Origin: Lepiota brunneoincarnata
Lineage: Eukaryota; Basidiomycota; Agaricomycetes; Agaricales; Agaricaceae
NCBI GenBank assembly: GCA_023014365.1
Contig: JAEBUN010000005.1
Span: 1,798,001 to 1,862,000, forward strand
Length of the DNA: 64,000 nt
Reading direction: 5' to 3'
Shown here piece by piece: positions 1 through 12,038 of the stretch (position 1 is the stretch's first letter; each line of letters starts with the position of its first letter). The translations under genes were made by a program, and so were the position numbers. The notes beneath the pieces are model-generated. The model saw only the letters and a program-made list of their open reading frames with translations. It had not been told where the DNA came from and ran no database searches.

Positions 1-411
1 GCCAAAAGCATCTTCTTATTGGCCAGGTCCGATAGCGCTTGCAACTCGTGGGCGATGTTGACATTGACATGAGATCCAGCAGACAACGTGTTGTCTGCGA
101 GTTTCATAAACTGACTATAGCTGCCCTCGGAGGCCTGTATCAAGTCTATCAAGACCAAGAGGTTGAGTTGCATGGAATGTCAGGTTAGAGTCCTCGAGGT
201 TCACCGTCTGGGAGAGAGAACGCAAGTATCTGCTGCAAAAAAGCGATAACCAGTTCGTCAACGCCATCCATGGCATACAAGTTGTTGTAAGGGATCCCGA
301 AAAGATGTGTAAGGGAAGACTGGCTCTTTGGACTTGCCTCTTTTCAGAAACAAGTACCCAATTAGGCCAATCAAAATTCGCGCTAAACTTGGAAGACGTT
401 GTGACCGTCAC
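1..411 (-). CDS. Partial unidentified protein gene at the left edge
   Basis: The minus strand carries coding-like stretches from about 411 down to the window edge. One open stretch covers roughly 411-200. After a likely intron containing a CTAAC branch motif, with acceptor near 120, another open frame runs to base 1 (it includes YSQFMKLADNTLSAGSHVNV). I do not recognise the family. The 5' end is unclear because frames switch around 400-420, and the 3' end lies outside the window. It is divergent from MOT1, whose start is at 557, so the two may share a promoter. This could be the 3' half of any multi-exon gene, or in part non-coding. Confidence 0.3.
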
Positions 412-556
412 ACACTGCAGTCACACGTTCAAGAGGATAGATTTAAAGGCGAAGGTCCCGTAGCCCAAGCTGATCCCCCCGTAAATAAGCCCAAACATCT
501 CGAGTCTGTGACCATCAGTTCCCGGATCGGCACCGGACCGGACCCTCCCGATCGGT

Positions 557-3500
557 ATGAGCTCTAGGTGAACAGCGATATCCAGTTCATCTGCTGGCCG
601 AGTGCTAAGGATTCCGTTGAAACAGGTTGGACAGGCTCCTCCTTCTACTAGACACCGGTTCTTCCGCCTCAGTGAGGACAACTGCTGCCAAACAGCTCGC
701 ACAGCTTGCCGTGAAAAGTGTCACCAGCGATATAACTCTCGTTGAGGATGATGTCAAGTCGAACCGCCAGCAAGCATCACGAGTGGATCGTTCCACTTGG
801 GAGGAGCTCATGTCAGTCGTGGCTAGAGTATGTTTTCGCTCTTAAATATGGATGTGTTCTGTCTTGACTTTTTTTTTTCTCTCTTCAAGATACTCCCTTA
901 CCTCCATTCAAGATCCTTCGAAACACGTACTGCGGCTTCGGTCGCAATTTCACAAATATGTTCTCTTGCACCCCTGTGGACGCCCTCAGGAAACCCGGAT
1001 AATATGGACGAAGAAAGGCTCTCCACTTCCCTCCAAATTCCCGACTTCCCCTCTTTCTCGGTAAAAAATCTAATTTCGCAAGGCAATCTACTCTTAGCTT
1101 CATCGGGGAAGGAATTCACCAAGCCAACCGGCATCCTTGCTACAGTTGCCGAAGTCAAAAAGGCCCGAAAAGAAGCTATGGGTCGTCTCGGACTCGACTT
1201 TCTGGATGATGTCGCCGACGATATCGAACTTGAAAAGGAGCTAGCTGCCGAAATGGAGACGGAGAGCAGCGAAATGCCCGACAAAGATAACGCCACCCGC
1301 GGCAATTCCCCGATGGAAGTCTGCTCTGAGGTTGGTGGTATCAAAAAGGCCAGCTCTCCGCCAACCCGCCCCCTCACCCCTGTTGCCCCTTCTCCTACTG
1401 CACCTGTTCCCGATGTTGATCTCAGTGTCCTCTCTGCGCGAGAGCGTAATCGCCTCAAACGAAAGCGTAAACAAGGCAATGGTGCTTTTGTTGCCGCCCC
1501 TCCTCCACAAGCAACTGGAGCAAAATTTAACACGGCACCCAGCGGCTCTTCAAATAAGTATGTTCCTTCTCGTCTTACGCTAGACCCGAATTCAACACTG
1601 TGACAAGGGTGCGACTTATAGCGACTGACGAGAAAACGTCTTCTGGTACTCGCGTTAACTAGCCCAGCTCCTAACGGAGTGGGTGACTCGGAGAAGGTTA
1701 TTATAGACCCAACCAAAGGCGGCGCGGTATCTCCCAAGGATTCAAAACAGTCGAGAGCATTAGAGGTAGAGCCCGGTTGTTGGATCTGGGATGGGATGGT
1801 AAAGATCCTCGAAGTCGACCTCTTTAGCGCTGCTTGGGAGGTGCGCCATGGTGCTGCTATGGCCCTTCGGGAGCTCCTGAAAGTACAGGGGAAATACGGC
1901 GGAATGCGAGGTACGCAAATCCTCAAGGAAGCGAATCATTCTTGACGCAGTCTTTCAAGACGACATTTCCACCAGAGAGAATGAACTTGCACATGAGAAA
2001 TGGTGCAATGATCTTGCTGCTAAATTTCTGTGTATTTTTGTTTTGGACAGATTTGGAGATTTTGTCTCGGATCAGGTGGGTGGTCGCTCATATTGCCCCT
2101 CCTCCCCTTCCTCCCTTGGTTTTTTCTCCCTAATTCCAATGCCAACAGGTCGTTGCGCCAGTACGAGAGACAGTCTCACAAACCCTCGCGTCATTATTGC
2201 TGCACATGCCCCGCAGATCCCTTCTACACGTGCACCAAATTCTGCTGCAAATGATCCGACAAGACTTCATAATCACATCCAACGGCAAGTCAGAAAGCAG
2301 GAAATTATCAAGGGGAAAGAAGGCAGCTGATAGTGAGCGGAACCACGTGTGGGAAGTGAGACATGCCGGTTTGCTAGGCATCAAATATGAAGTCGCTGTT
2401 CGTAGCGATATTTTTGATGATGCAAGAGGCATCAAGCGCGAAGATGGAGGTGCTGCACCTAGTCGAGAAGGACGAGAAGTGCTTCGTGATGTCGTCGACG
2501 TTGCAATACTCGGGTAAGTAGTCTCCGCGATCATATCATCGCCTAGAGCTCACTTGTAATCAGCCTTGGTGACCGAGATGATGATGTTCGATCAGTTGCG
2601 GCGACTTGCCTTCTTCCAGTAGCACAACATTTAGTCGATCACCTATCGGGATCTCTTGAGCGCATCCTTGTCGTGTTATGGCATTGCCTTAGCGATATGA
2701 AAGACGATCTCAGTTCAAGTGTTGGTGCCGTTATGGATTTACTTGGTTAGTTTCTTTACTCAAGCAGGCAAAGAATGTCATACTTACCTAAATACGACAG
2801 GCAAGTTAGTCGCGTACGAACAAGTAATCAATATTCTCGCGAGTGAAACCGTCTCGTATGGGTTTTCCACATTGCTCGTGGCTCACCGACTGAATGCTAG
2901 TCAGATTACCTTTGTCTACCCTCGCTACAACACTCTTTCCTTTTTTCCGACACACAATACCTAACGTTCGCCTTGCCGTGGTGAAAACGTTAGCCTCCTT
3001 CATGGCTGTCCCGAACCTGCCCAGTGATTGGGTTTCTGTCCCGTTTCTGTGTTTGCTATACCAAAACCTAATCTGCGAAGAGCGCTCCGATATCAGAGAT
3101 GCAAGTCTTTCGGCATGGCGAGACGCACTTGCGTTACTGTCCTCAACTCCCGGTTCCTTGCCCTCACAAATATCCCAGCAATTGACACTTGACTGGTATG
3201 CCGTGGCGATGACACCAATTGGCATTGCAATCGACAACTCCACCTTCTATCTTCCATCGACGACTAGCAATACCGACGGCACCATCGAACGTCACAACGT
3301 TGACAAAAACATGCTCGCCCAAGATTTGTCATTGGTTCCTGCGGAAACTATACTCAAAGCAAGAGTAGCGACGGCAACAGCATTAGCTTATCAGCTAATA
3401 TATTGGCCAAAAGACGTAAGATTATAACACACTCATCTGCTTATTCCAACCTAAATATTTCCAGATGGTTGACGACTTTTTCCGACCCATTCTCATCCAC

Positions 3501-6500
3501 TATGTTGACTCTAGCAGCATGCTCCAAAAGGTTTTGAGCGCCATTATCTCGGAGGAATGGGCGCGCGGCTACGAGGAGATACTCAGTCCTTCCACATCAC
3601 CCATCAGTTCCTCATCCCTCGCGAAGGAGATCAGTCAAAAAACTTTGTCGTGGCTGCAAGGAAACCCCCCTCCTGCTTATCACGAGATGGCATATACATT
3701 AGGCCGAATACACACGGAATGCATCACTCTCCTCCAGTTGTTCAATACCGAATGCAAGCTACCGGTGTCATCTATACCATTTCTTGGAAACGAGATCGAC
3801 ATAACAGGTACACGGACCGGCTGCTTCACTATTGACACAGCCCAGCTAGTGGTCAACACTCACTACACACGACTTAAAGATAGCCTTGGGCGGACGAAGA
3901 AGAAGGAGCAGGCCCTAATCGAAGAAAAACGCGGTCATGTTATGGCGAATATTGAACGATACCTCGAAATTAAGACCCAGTACGACATACGAGTCTCCGC
4001 CGCCTTCGCCGCTGCCTTCGTGGCGTTCAAGGATATGCCTGACAAAGTGAGCCCCGTGGTGAAAGGGATCATGAACGGCATCAAGGTGAGAATTTTTTGG
4101 TCCAACAGCACTGCTTTCCTTAACACCTGCACCAGAGCGAAGAAAATGTTGACCTCCAGGAAAGATCTGCTGTTGCGGTCGCCTGCTTCATCCAATTTTG
4201 CTCACAACACAATATCAAGCAACCTCCCGACAAAATTGTCAAGAACCTTTGTACCTTCCTTTGTCAAGACGCGGGGAAGACCCCTACATTCGCTTTTCAT
4301 CGCCGTTATACAGACGGCATCCTCTCATTCCAAGACTCTAATACTCGTAGCGCGAAAGATAAGGATGGTACCAAAGCTCTCGGCAAGGTTGCTGATGCTG
4401 AAAAATCTGGAGAAAACCAGAAGGCTCACCTGTCTCATCGTGGAGCTGGCTTTGCATTTAACCAGCTATCCTCGAGATTCGGACCAGAGCTACTCAACAT
4501 CATTCCGAACATGTGGCAGTCAATGGTCGGTGGACTTCTCAGCACCTTCCAGAATGGTGAGCACTACTTGGCCCGCATACCATTTTGGTGTCGCTGATAT
4601 TTCGAACAGATTCGGTAGAACAATCAGATAATCTAATAGAAAAACAGTATGGTCAAGATGTCATTGATTCCTTAAGCGTCCTTGAAGCCGTCGCGCCCAC
4701 TTTTGATTCTAGCCTTTGGCCCCGTCTGGCAAAGATTCTGCCAATGATGGACCTCGCTCTCCGTAGTCACTTTGCAATTATCCGACAGTCTGCGGCGCGA
4801 TGTTTTGCCACTATTTGTGATGTAATGACTGCTGAAGCCATGCGCTATGTCATTGAACAGATCGTTCCCCTACTGGGTGACCCTCTTGTCCTCACTAATC
4901 GCCAGGGTGCAACCGAGTTAATTTACCGTGAGCTGGGCTATCTATCATGCGCGTACACTTACTTAACGCCGACCCTCAGACATCGTTCAACGTCTGGACA
5001 TCAAAGCTTTACCTTACGTTATTTTCTTAGTCGTGCCTATTCTTGGCCGGATGAGCGATTCAGACGACGATATCCGGTCAACCTCGACAAATACTTTCGC
5101 ATCGTTAGTGAAGATGGTACCACTCGAGGTCAGTTACACGTCTATTAACGACGATTAAATTACCGATGGCTATTCAGGCGGGCCTTCCAGATCCTCCAAG
5201 ATTTCCGGAGGATCTACTCAAGAAGCGTGATACGGAACGAGAGTTCCTAGCCCAGCTACTGGATGGTAGTAAGGTTGCGAAGTATGAGATCCCTATTCCA
5301 ATCAAGGCCGATCTCCGCAAATACCAGCAGGAGGGCGTTAACTGGCTAGCGTTCTTAGCCAAGTATCAACTACATGGCATCCTTTGCGACGGTCAGCTTC
5401 TTTTCACAATAGGCACAACAGCGCTCTAATTTTTCTCACCAGATATGGGCCTTGGAAAGACACTGCAATCCATTTGTATTCTTGCAAGTAAACACCATGA
5501 GCGGACCCAGCGGTATCGTGAAACTAGGTCTCCGGATGCCGTCCATCTCCCCTCACTCATCATCTGTCCACCGACACTAACTGGCCACTGGTTTTACGAG
5601 ATACTCAAATATGTGGACAATTTGAAACCTGTGATGTACACAGGCAACTCTCGCGAACGAACCCGGCTTATTCCCAGACTCCACCAATATGACGTCGTCA
5701 TCACCTCTTATGAAGTGGTACGGAACGACATAGCCAATCTTGAACACCTTAACTGGTTGTACTGTGTCCTTGACGAGGGACATGTCATCAAGAACGCGAA
5801 GACGAAACTCACCAAAGCCGTGAAGTGTGTCCGTGCACAACACCGCCTCATTCTATCCGGCACTCCAATTCAAAATAATGTGCTCGAGCTTTGGAGTCTT
5901 TTCGATTTCTTGATGCCAGGTTTCCTTGGAACCGAAACCTCCTTTAACGAGCGCTTCGGAAAACCCATTCTGGCAAACCGGGATGGTAAAGCTAAAAATG
6001 GCGAAGCCGGTAGGCACAATCAACACATACCAAAATATCAGCTAACATCTTCCAACAGCGGCGCTGGCTCTGGAGGCACTGCACAAACAAGTTCTGCCAT
6101 TCTTACTAAGGCGCCTGAAGGAGGACGTTCTGAATGATCTGCCACCCAAAATCATCCAAGATTACTACTGCGAGCTCTCGGAATTGCAGAAATATTTGTA
6201 CGATGATTTCTCCAACTCTAGGGCTCGTGTATCAGCCGAAGACACGATACGCGCGAAGCCAACCTCGGGAAAGGGAGATACAGGCCAACAACACATCTTC
6301 CAATCACTACAATATCTACGCAAACTTTGCAACCATCCAGCACTGGTGCTGAAAAGCGATCAAGCTGCTATTAACACCGCTTTCAAGAAAGCCGGAACTC
6401 AGTCCACCTCCCTTAGCGATATCCAGCAAGCCCCGAAACTCCTAGCATTAAAGTAAGTCCCTGGATACGGCCAGCTTCGGGACACTCGCTCAACACTTAC

Positions 6501-7299
6501 TTTATAGGCAACTTTTGACCGACTGTGGCATCGGTGGCACATCCCACCTTCACACGGACTCCACGAAAAGCGAGGTTATCGACTCCGTCGCGGACTCGAG
6601 TGGGGGATTCTCGCAACACCGGGTCCTGATATTCTGTCAAATGAAACAGATGCTTGACATCATCGAGACCGACCTCTTCAAGACGCATATGCCATCCGTG
6701 ACTTATATGCGCCTCGACGGTGGCACGGATGCCAACAAGAGGCATGCGATTGTTCAAACATTCAACTCGGACCCTAGCATCGACTGCCTGCTATTGACCA
6801 CTCACGTCGGTGGCCTTGGTCTCACCTTGACAGGTGCTGATACCGTCATTTTTGTCGAACATGATTGGAATCCCATGAAAGATCTTCAAGCTATGGATCG
6901 GGCCCATCGTATCGGTCAGAAGAAAGTCGTTAACGTTTACCGCCTTATCACAAAGGGCACTTTGGAGGAAAAAATTATGGGGTATGTTTGCCTTCTGACC
7001 ACATGTCATCTGGCATTAAAAGCGTCACCTTCTTCAGCCTTCAGCGCTTCAAACTCAATATTGCGAACTCTGTTGTTACACAACAGAATTCAGGTCTCGC
7101 ATCGATGGATACTGACCTTGTTCTTGACCTTTTCCGCCGCACCACGGAGGAGGATGCTGCAGCCGCAGCTAAAAAGGCGAAAGACGTCCCCAAGCCTATC
7201 ACCCAGAAAAACGTGTTGCAGGGCCTGGAGGATCTACCAGCGGAAGAAGAATACGAAGGATTAGAGTTATCAAGTTTCATGGGGTCCTTAGGCAGATGA
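557..7299 (+). CDS. MOT1: TATA-binding protein-associated factor MOT1 (BTAF1), SNF2-family ATPase
   Basis: MOT1 uses ATP to strip TBP from promoter DNA in the nucleus. The start is a tiny exon at 557 (M-S-S-R) joined over a 58-nt intron (568-625) to the conserved N-terminus L-D-R-L-L-L-L-L-D-T-G-S. HEAT-repeat blocks follow (about 880-5150), including the conserved segment with VIIDPTKGGAVSP and the motif EVRHGAAMALRE. The SNF2 ATPase lies at about 5290-7000: DMGLGKTLQS (Walker A), DEGHVIKN (DExx-box, DEGH), LSGTPIQNN, then the C-terminal helicase lobe with GGLGLTLTGADTVIF and DRAHRIGQKK. The C-terminal tail ends in FMGSLGR. The length, about 1,850 residues over many introns, fits the family. 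One junction near 1558-1662 is ambiguous: either a 105-nt intron, or a 50-nt intron plus a one-base shift. Confidence 0.96.
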
Positions 7300-7454
7300 T
7301 TTTTCACGACTCTGAACATATCATTATTAGCCGACGTCACATCCATACCCTATATCATTTGAATATACTGTACAACCATTCCCGGCTCACGAGAGATAAT
7401 ACATCATAGTACACAGATGCAAGTCATTGCCACTTTTTGAGCATCCACCATATA

Positions 7455-8273
7455 TCAGTACAGATAATATGGACGTGGCCTTTTAGGTGAAGGAAGATCA
7501 CGTCTCCAGAGCCGTGGAAAGGTAAAGGCGACAGCCAACAAACCCGCGGCGACGACAGCCCCTACGATGATCGCTACAACGTCCCCCGTACCGAGATGCA
7601 GACGTGAACCAGCTATGGGTTTATAGAACTTAACGCAACCCGTGTCCGTACCATTGATCACATAAAACGACGTTGGCCAATAGGAGAACTTGTCAGCTCG
7701 ATCGGGTTTGGTCAAATGCATGCCGAGTGTGTACCATCCTTCTTTGAGGTCAACGGGATCCCAAGTAAAACTGGTAGTGTTCGAAAAGATGTTAGCCGAT
7801 AGTATGCGGATGGTAATGGTGTTGTCTTTGTAATACGATGAGTCCTTCATCGTGGTATTGTCCCTCGACCGAGGAGAGCCCTCACTGATGAGAAGCGTCA
7901 GAGCAGGGCTGGGCTTGGGTCCGGTGTATACCCATGAAAAGGTATAGCTCTGACATGTCGTTGCGTTCTGCATATTCAAAAACTGGAGGGTAGGAGCTGC
8001 GCTCCCGCTGCCCATAACGATTGTATCAGGAGCAGCAGAGGTGGAGGTCAGAGGGGCACTCGTCGTTCCCGCGTCAACAAAAGCAGAAATGGGCGCTATT
8101 GCTTCAGCGGATCGGCTGGAATCAACCACGGCGCTGGACGATTCGACAGCCTCGTCGCCTTGCTTCATGTCACCACCGTCCCCATCGTCATCGCCATGGT
8201 GCCGTTCTGTCAGCCATAAATCCAGCTTGGGGCTCGAAGGGTTCGACAGGGCTTGAGAATTTGGGATTAGCAT
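7455..8273 (-). CDS. Ser/Thr-rich single-pass membrane protein, function unknown
   Basis: The open frame encodes an acidic, Ser/Ala-rich N-terminal region, then an extracellular-type beta domain with many N-glycosylation sequons (NATT, NTTM, NTTS, NGTD) and a Cys pair. A single transmembrane helix follows near residues 228-250 (VVAIIVGAVVAAGLLAVAFTF), with a short basic tail ending PYYLY. This architecture is common among uncharacterised basidiomycete surface proteins, and I assign no function. The ATG at 8273 is used because it opens the frame. A signal-peptide-like stretch (PPPLLVLAFV) is readable at about 8400-8330 and could be an upstream exon joined over an intron with donor GTATGT near 8325, so the true N-terminus may differ. 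It is tail-to-tail with MOT1, 155 bp away. Confidence 0.65.
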   Translation of the reverse strand: MLIPNSQALSNPSSPKLDLWLTERHHGDDDGDGGDMKQGDEAVESSSAVVDSSRSAEAIAPISAFVDAGTTSAPLTSTSAAPDTIVMGSGSAAPTLQFLNMQNATTCQSYTFSWVYTGPKPSPALTLLISEGSPRSRDNTTMKDSSYYKDNTITIRILSANIFSNTTSFTWDPVDLKEGWYTLGMHLTKPDRADKFSYWPTSFYVINGTDTGCVKFYKPIAGSRLHLGTGDVVAIIVGAVVAAGLLAVAFTFPRLWRRDLPSPKRPRPYYLY

Positions 8274-9224
8274 CCTCGCTCACTAATAATAAATCAGCTC
8301 TACGTTACGTTGAAGCAATATATTAACATACATACAAATGCAAGAACAAGCAGAGGCGGCGGTGGCTGTTGAACGAAGCGAAGGCGCGGAGGATGAGCGG
8401 TCTGTCTCCGTAGCGTGGTGCAATGAGGGAGAAATAGAAACCGGTAAGTGATAGCAATATGTCTTTTTGGTGAGGGTCCCCTCCGTTAGTCTCACAAGTA
8501 CCGTGTACCCACGAATACAGTAGCGTGCAACCGCAAACCGCGAAAGTAAAGCCTCCAGGAACAGAGGTTACGATCTCCTCAATGTCATGACAGATCCAGG
8601 AGGGGACTTTCTCCATGATATTTGAATACCCGGGCGAAAACCCTTACATTTGCCACGATGCATCATCATATTCATTCGGGATGGACCGGTGAGAAAGATT
8701 CCTGAGTATCACTGCGATTTGTTGAGTGAGAAATAAGAAGTTTGGAACTCTGGCCTACGTTTCCACATATGACCTTTTCGCTTTCTCTGATGCATTCCCC
8801 CAAGTCCATCAGAGGTCATGGAAGAAAGGCCAGGGTTGGTGAATCGTTGGCGTAAGGGCCGAAGCGGTTTACTGATACCACCCAGAGTACTCGGGACTGC
8901 TCGTGACTTGCTGCCTGAGAGAACAGCATGTCGCACAAAAACCGATTATCAGTGGTGGGAACACGAGTAAGAGTCTGGAAGATCTAATGCCTATTGGCCC
9001 CGAAGGATTCAGTGAGCACTGTGACGGTGGAGACATGAGTGGAGAGAAGGACACAAGGCTCAACATTCATGGCAGTTGGTTGAGCAACATCCAATCGAGG
9101 CGCCCCGAAATCAGACCCTCCGTGATCTCTACCTCTCACGCTCAGATGGCTTCTTGCGTATAGACACCGTCAATTACTCCAACTAGACTAAAAGACCGCA
9201 TGGAGAGTAAACTCATATTGTCTA
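8274..9224. other. Region between membrane-protein gene and PEP7; possible 5' exon only
   Basis: Bases 8330-8616 on the minus strand may hold the first exon(s) of the preceding membrane-protein gene. Between 8617 and 9224 only short unsupported open frames are present. I see no recognisable protein, RNA gene or repeat there. Confidence 0.4.
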
Positions 9225-11957
9225 CTACCTGCCCTTCCCCTTTCTGTTCTTCGTATTAATTTCGGCGCCATCAAGCAGTTTTTCAATCTCCCTCCTGATC
9301 TCCTCCAAATTGTTTTTGAGCGTCTTCACATCCTCAAACTTCCTCTGCACCTTCGCCTCCTCAACGAAAAATTCCAACAGTGTTTCTTGCTCGAGTAGAG
9401 GCTGTAGCCTCTCAGCGAGTTCAGAATCTGGGTCGATACCTTGTTCCTCGGCCAAATCATCGAGGGTACCAGGTTCGGGTGCGCTCACCGGCCCTTTGCC
9501 TTTGTTACCTGATGGATTTGGTAGAGACTACTCAATCAAAATCAGTGGAACAAGCCGAATATCCAGCATTAGCGGAACGCACCTGGAGAGGGAACATGTT
9601 TTTCTGTAAAAACAAGTTGGCACGCATGATAATTGCTCCTTGGATGCGCTGCTGGGAGCTTCCGGGACCACTCGAACAAGGCAGTTGTTTGATCTTCTTT
9701 GCGAGAGCATCGTATTGAGCGAAGGCGTCAAGCAGGCGCTTCCGAGCCGCGGAGGCTTCTTTTGTGGGCTGATCGTTATGGCTATAGTGTCAATATTGTC
9801 AAACATGTTGGGGTCAGGACGATGAGAAGCGACGTACTTTAGTGCAAGGATCAATTCTTGGAATTGAGGAAGGGCTTCTTCAATATCTTGCTCCAGTGCA
9901 ATAAAGTTCTACAGTATAAGTCAGGACAGAAAAATACACCAACATCAAGCAACCCTACCTCGTGTAACCTGACGAAAATTGGTACATATGCCCTTTCTTG
10001 CTGGTACTGCTGTCGCCTATAAACTTGATCAGCATAGACACAGCTAACCATCTGGAACAACGTACATAAGAATGGGTCGACACTCCCGACATATCCTCAC
10101 ACCTTTTAAAAACTTCTCGTCACTATCTAGATCCTCAGACTTGGTGGTGCTTGTAGATCGCCGCCGTTTGACACCATAATCAACGCCTTCCCCAACCTCT
10201 TCGATCCGTCTTGTCTTTGAATCCACAACGAAGAGTAGCGAGCAAGTTGCTGGGCGTTGTGGATGTTTGGGAGGGAGTGAACAAATGATCCGTCCACATA
10301 AACGGCAGTGATGCTTCCGATTTGTCAGTGGATGGAATGGAGCTCTGCGAAAAAAGGAGGTCAGTCGCACGAATCAAGTATGAGAGCTATAGTGCGAATT
10401 TACAAGCATAGAGGACAGTGGGATACTGCTGAGTCCTCCTCCCAAGGCGTGATTCGCTCTTCCATAGCTGATTGATATCAGATCTCTCTCCAAGTCTGCC
10501 TCAAAGATACTGAAACGAACCTCGAATATCCCTTTTAGCACTATCTCCAAAATTACCAGTCAGGACATTCTTCCATAGATCACCGGCGTCGCGGACGCTG
10601 ATATTTTTGAGAGTGTCCAGGTCGAATACAGACGACACTCGCTTGTTCTCGTGAGCAGCGCTATTCAAGCCTAGTCTTTGTTTGGGTGAATCGCTGGAGT
10701 TCACGCTCGGTTGGGACCCGGAGGGATCAACGGGGAAGTGCAAGTCAATGAGCTTCTCAAAACGCCTCTCTAATTTATTTCGTTCTACTCTCTTCATCCC
10801 TCCATATTCACCTGCACCATCACGTTTGAGTTTCCTCAGGGCCAGAAAATCATCTGTAAGATGACGATAGACTCCCTTTGGTTGGAAGCCTGGTCTATAA
10901 GGAACTGAAAGGCGATTAGGAGCCAATGAATGAGGAGTACCTGGCTTATGACTGGGGATGGTGGAAGGAATTTCAGAAAGGTCTGATGACAGGGAAGACT
11001 TCTTGCTGATAGCGGGCGAAGAAACCAAAGAAGAAACGATAACAGGAATCATGGGTCTCGGAGAGAGCTCTGGCTTTGTGACCGGCAAAGGTGGTAGAGC
11101 CCTCTCAGGTAGACTCGGGGAGACAGCAGGGGACAACGTTCTTGTTGGTGCTGAGGCCGGTAGTTGAGGCTCAGATTGATTTATATGGGAAGTCACAGGC
11201 AGTGCGTTAGAGTTTTGTCGTGGTGGTGGGAGGGATGATGTCGAACTCGTGCGTGAGTGCATCTCCTTGCCGATTGCAACCAAGGGAGATGCTGGATGAA
11301 GTGCGTGGGGTTTGCGCAGAGGGACATGGCGGAACTTGGAGGCTCTAGGTGCCTGTGCGGGCTGTCCTGGTTCTGGTGACGTGATCGTGGACCCTGATGG
11401 GACAGGTGAGGACGGATTCGAGGCTACTGCAGAGGTTGCTGAGGCGAGGGACGGATGAACAGGGGCACGGACAGGCTGTATTGGGACAGCCTCAGTGGAG
11501 ACGGTATTTGGAACGAACTTTGGACTGTCGTTGTACCGGAAGATATCAACAGGAGAATCGGGGGACTCATGCGAATGGTTAGATGCTGGCGGTGATGGCA
11601 GGCCGTTAGTAACAGGAACGATAGGAGACGGAGGGGCAAGGACAATCCTGGGAGATGGAGGGGGCTGGCGGGTACTTGTTCTGGGAACAATGTGTCCGGG
11701 AAATTTATTCCGCTCCCCCGACAGTCGGAATTGGCTCAAAGGAGATGATGTAGGGGAGGTCTGTACAACGCTAACAGATGTCGAGGCTGTCGGAGGGGAT
11801 ACGTTTGAAGCCAGCTGGGGATTTGAGCTGGACAAGTTGCGGGAATGTCGTTTAGGCTGTTGGAGATAAATCGATGCTCTGCAGGAAACACAAGGGAGAG
11901 GCTACGGACCTTGTACGCTTGGTATGGGAGGGGAGACGAAGTTGTTGGGTCTGGCAT
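9225..11957 (-). CDS. PEP7: FYVE-type endosomal tether PEP7/VAC1 (rabenosyn-5-like)
   Basis: This is an early-endosome tether that binds PI3P through a FYVE finger and links Rab5-type GTPase to SNARE fusion on the vacuolar route. The start is chosen at 11957 (M-P-D-P-T-T-S-S); exon 1 ends near 11910 and splices to an acceptor just before PKRHSRNLSSSN. The ATG-less frame opening at 11835 is only the inside of exon 2. A long Ser/Pro-rich disordered region (11835-10960) is followed by the family segment GVYRHLTDDFLALRKLKRDG. The FYVE finger is at about 10370-10050, with HHCRLCGRIIC and later RICRECR. The C-terminal coiled coil is at 9480-9225 (ETLLEFFVEEAKVQRKFEDV). It lies head-to-head with twinfilin across 81 bp. 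Confidence 0.88.
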
Positions 11958-12038
11958 TAACGAAAGTGGTGATGGAAGAGCCGGACTTGACCTGGCGTAT
12001 CACAGCCCGCGCCTAAAACAACTCTCCATCAGCCCACA
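11958..12038. promoter_or_regulatory. 81-bp shared intergenic region between PEP7 and twinfilin start codons
   Basis: The inferred start codons of PEP7 (minus) and twinfilin (plus) are only 81 bp apart and point away from each other. Both 5' leaders and both core promoters must therefore fit in or overlap this interval, unless transcription starts inside the opposite gene. No clear TATA box is visible. This is an inference from gene layout. Confidence 0.55.

Noticed and set aside
898..1926. 342-codon minus-strand open frame opposite MOT1
   Set aside because: It is the antisense shadow of MOT1 coding sequence. Its Ser/Arg-rich composition has no domain and the plus strand clearly encodes MOT1.
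4900..5150. Apparent break in MOT1 after ATELIYRELGYL
   Set aside because: A normal intron (donor GTGAGC, acceptor CCTCAG) restores HIVQRLDIKALPYVIFLVVP, the expected MOT1 sequence, so there is no frameshift.
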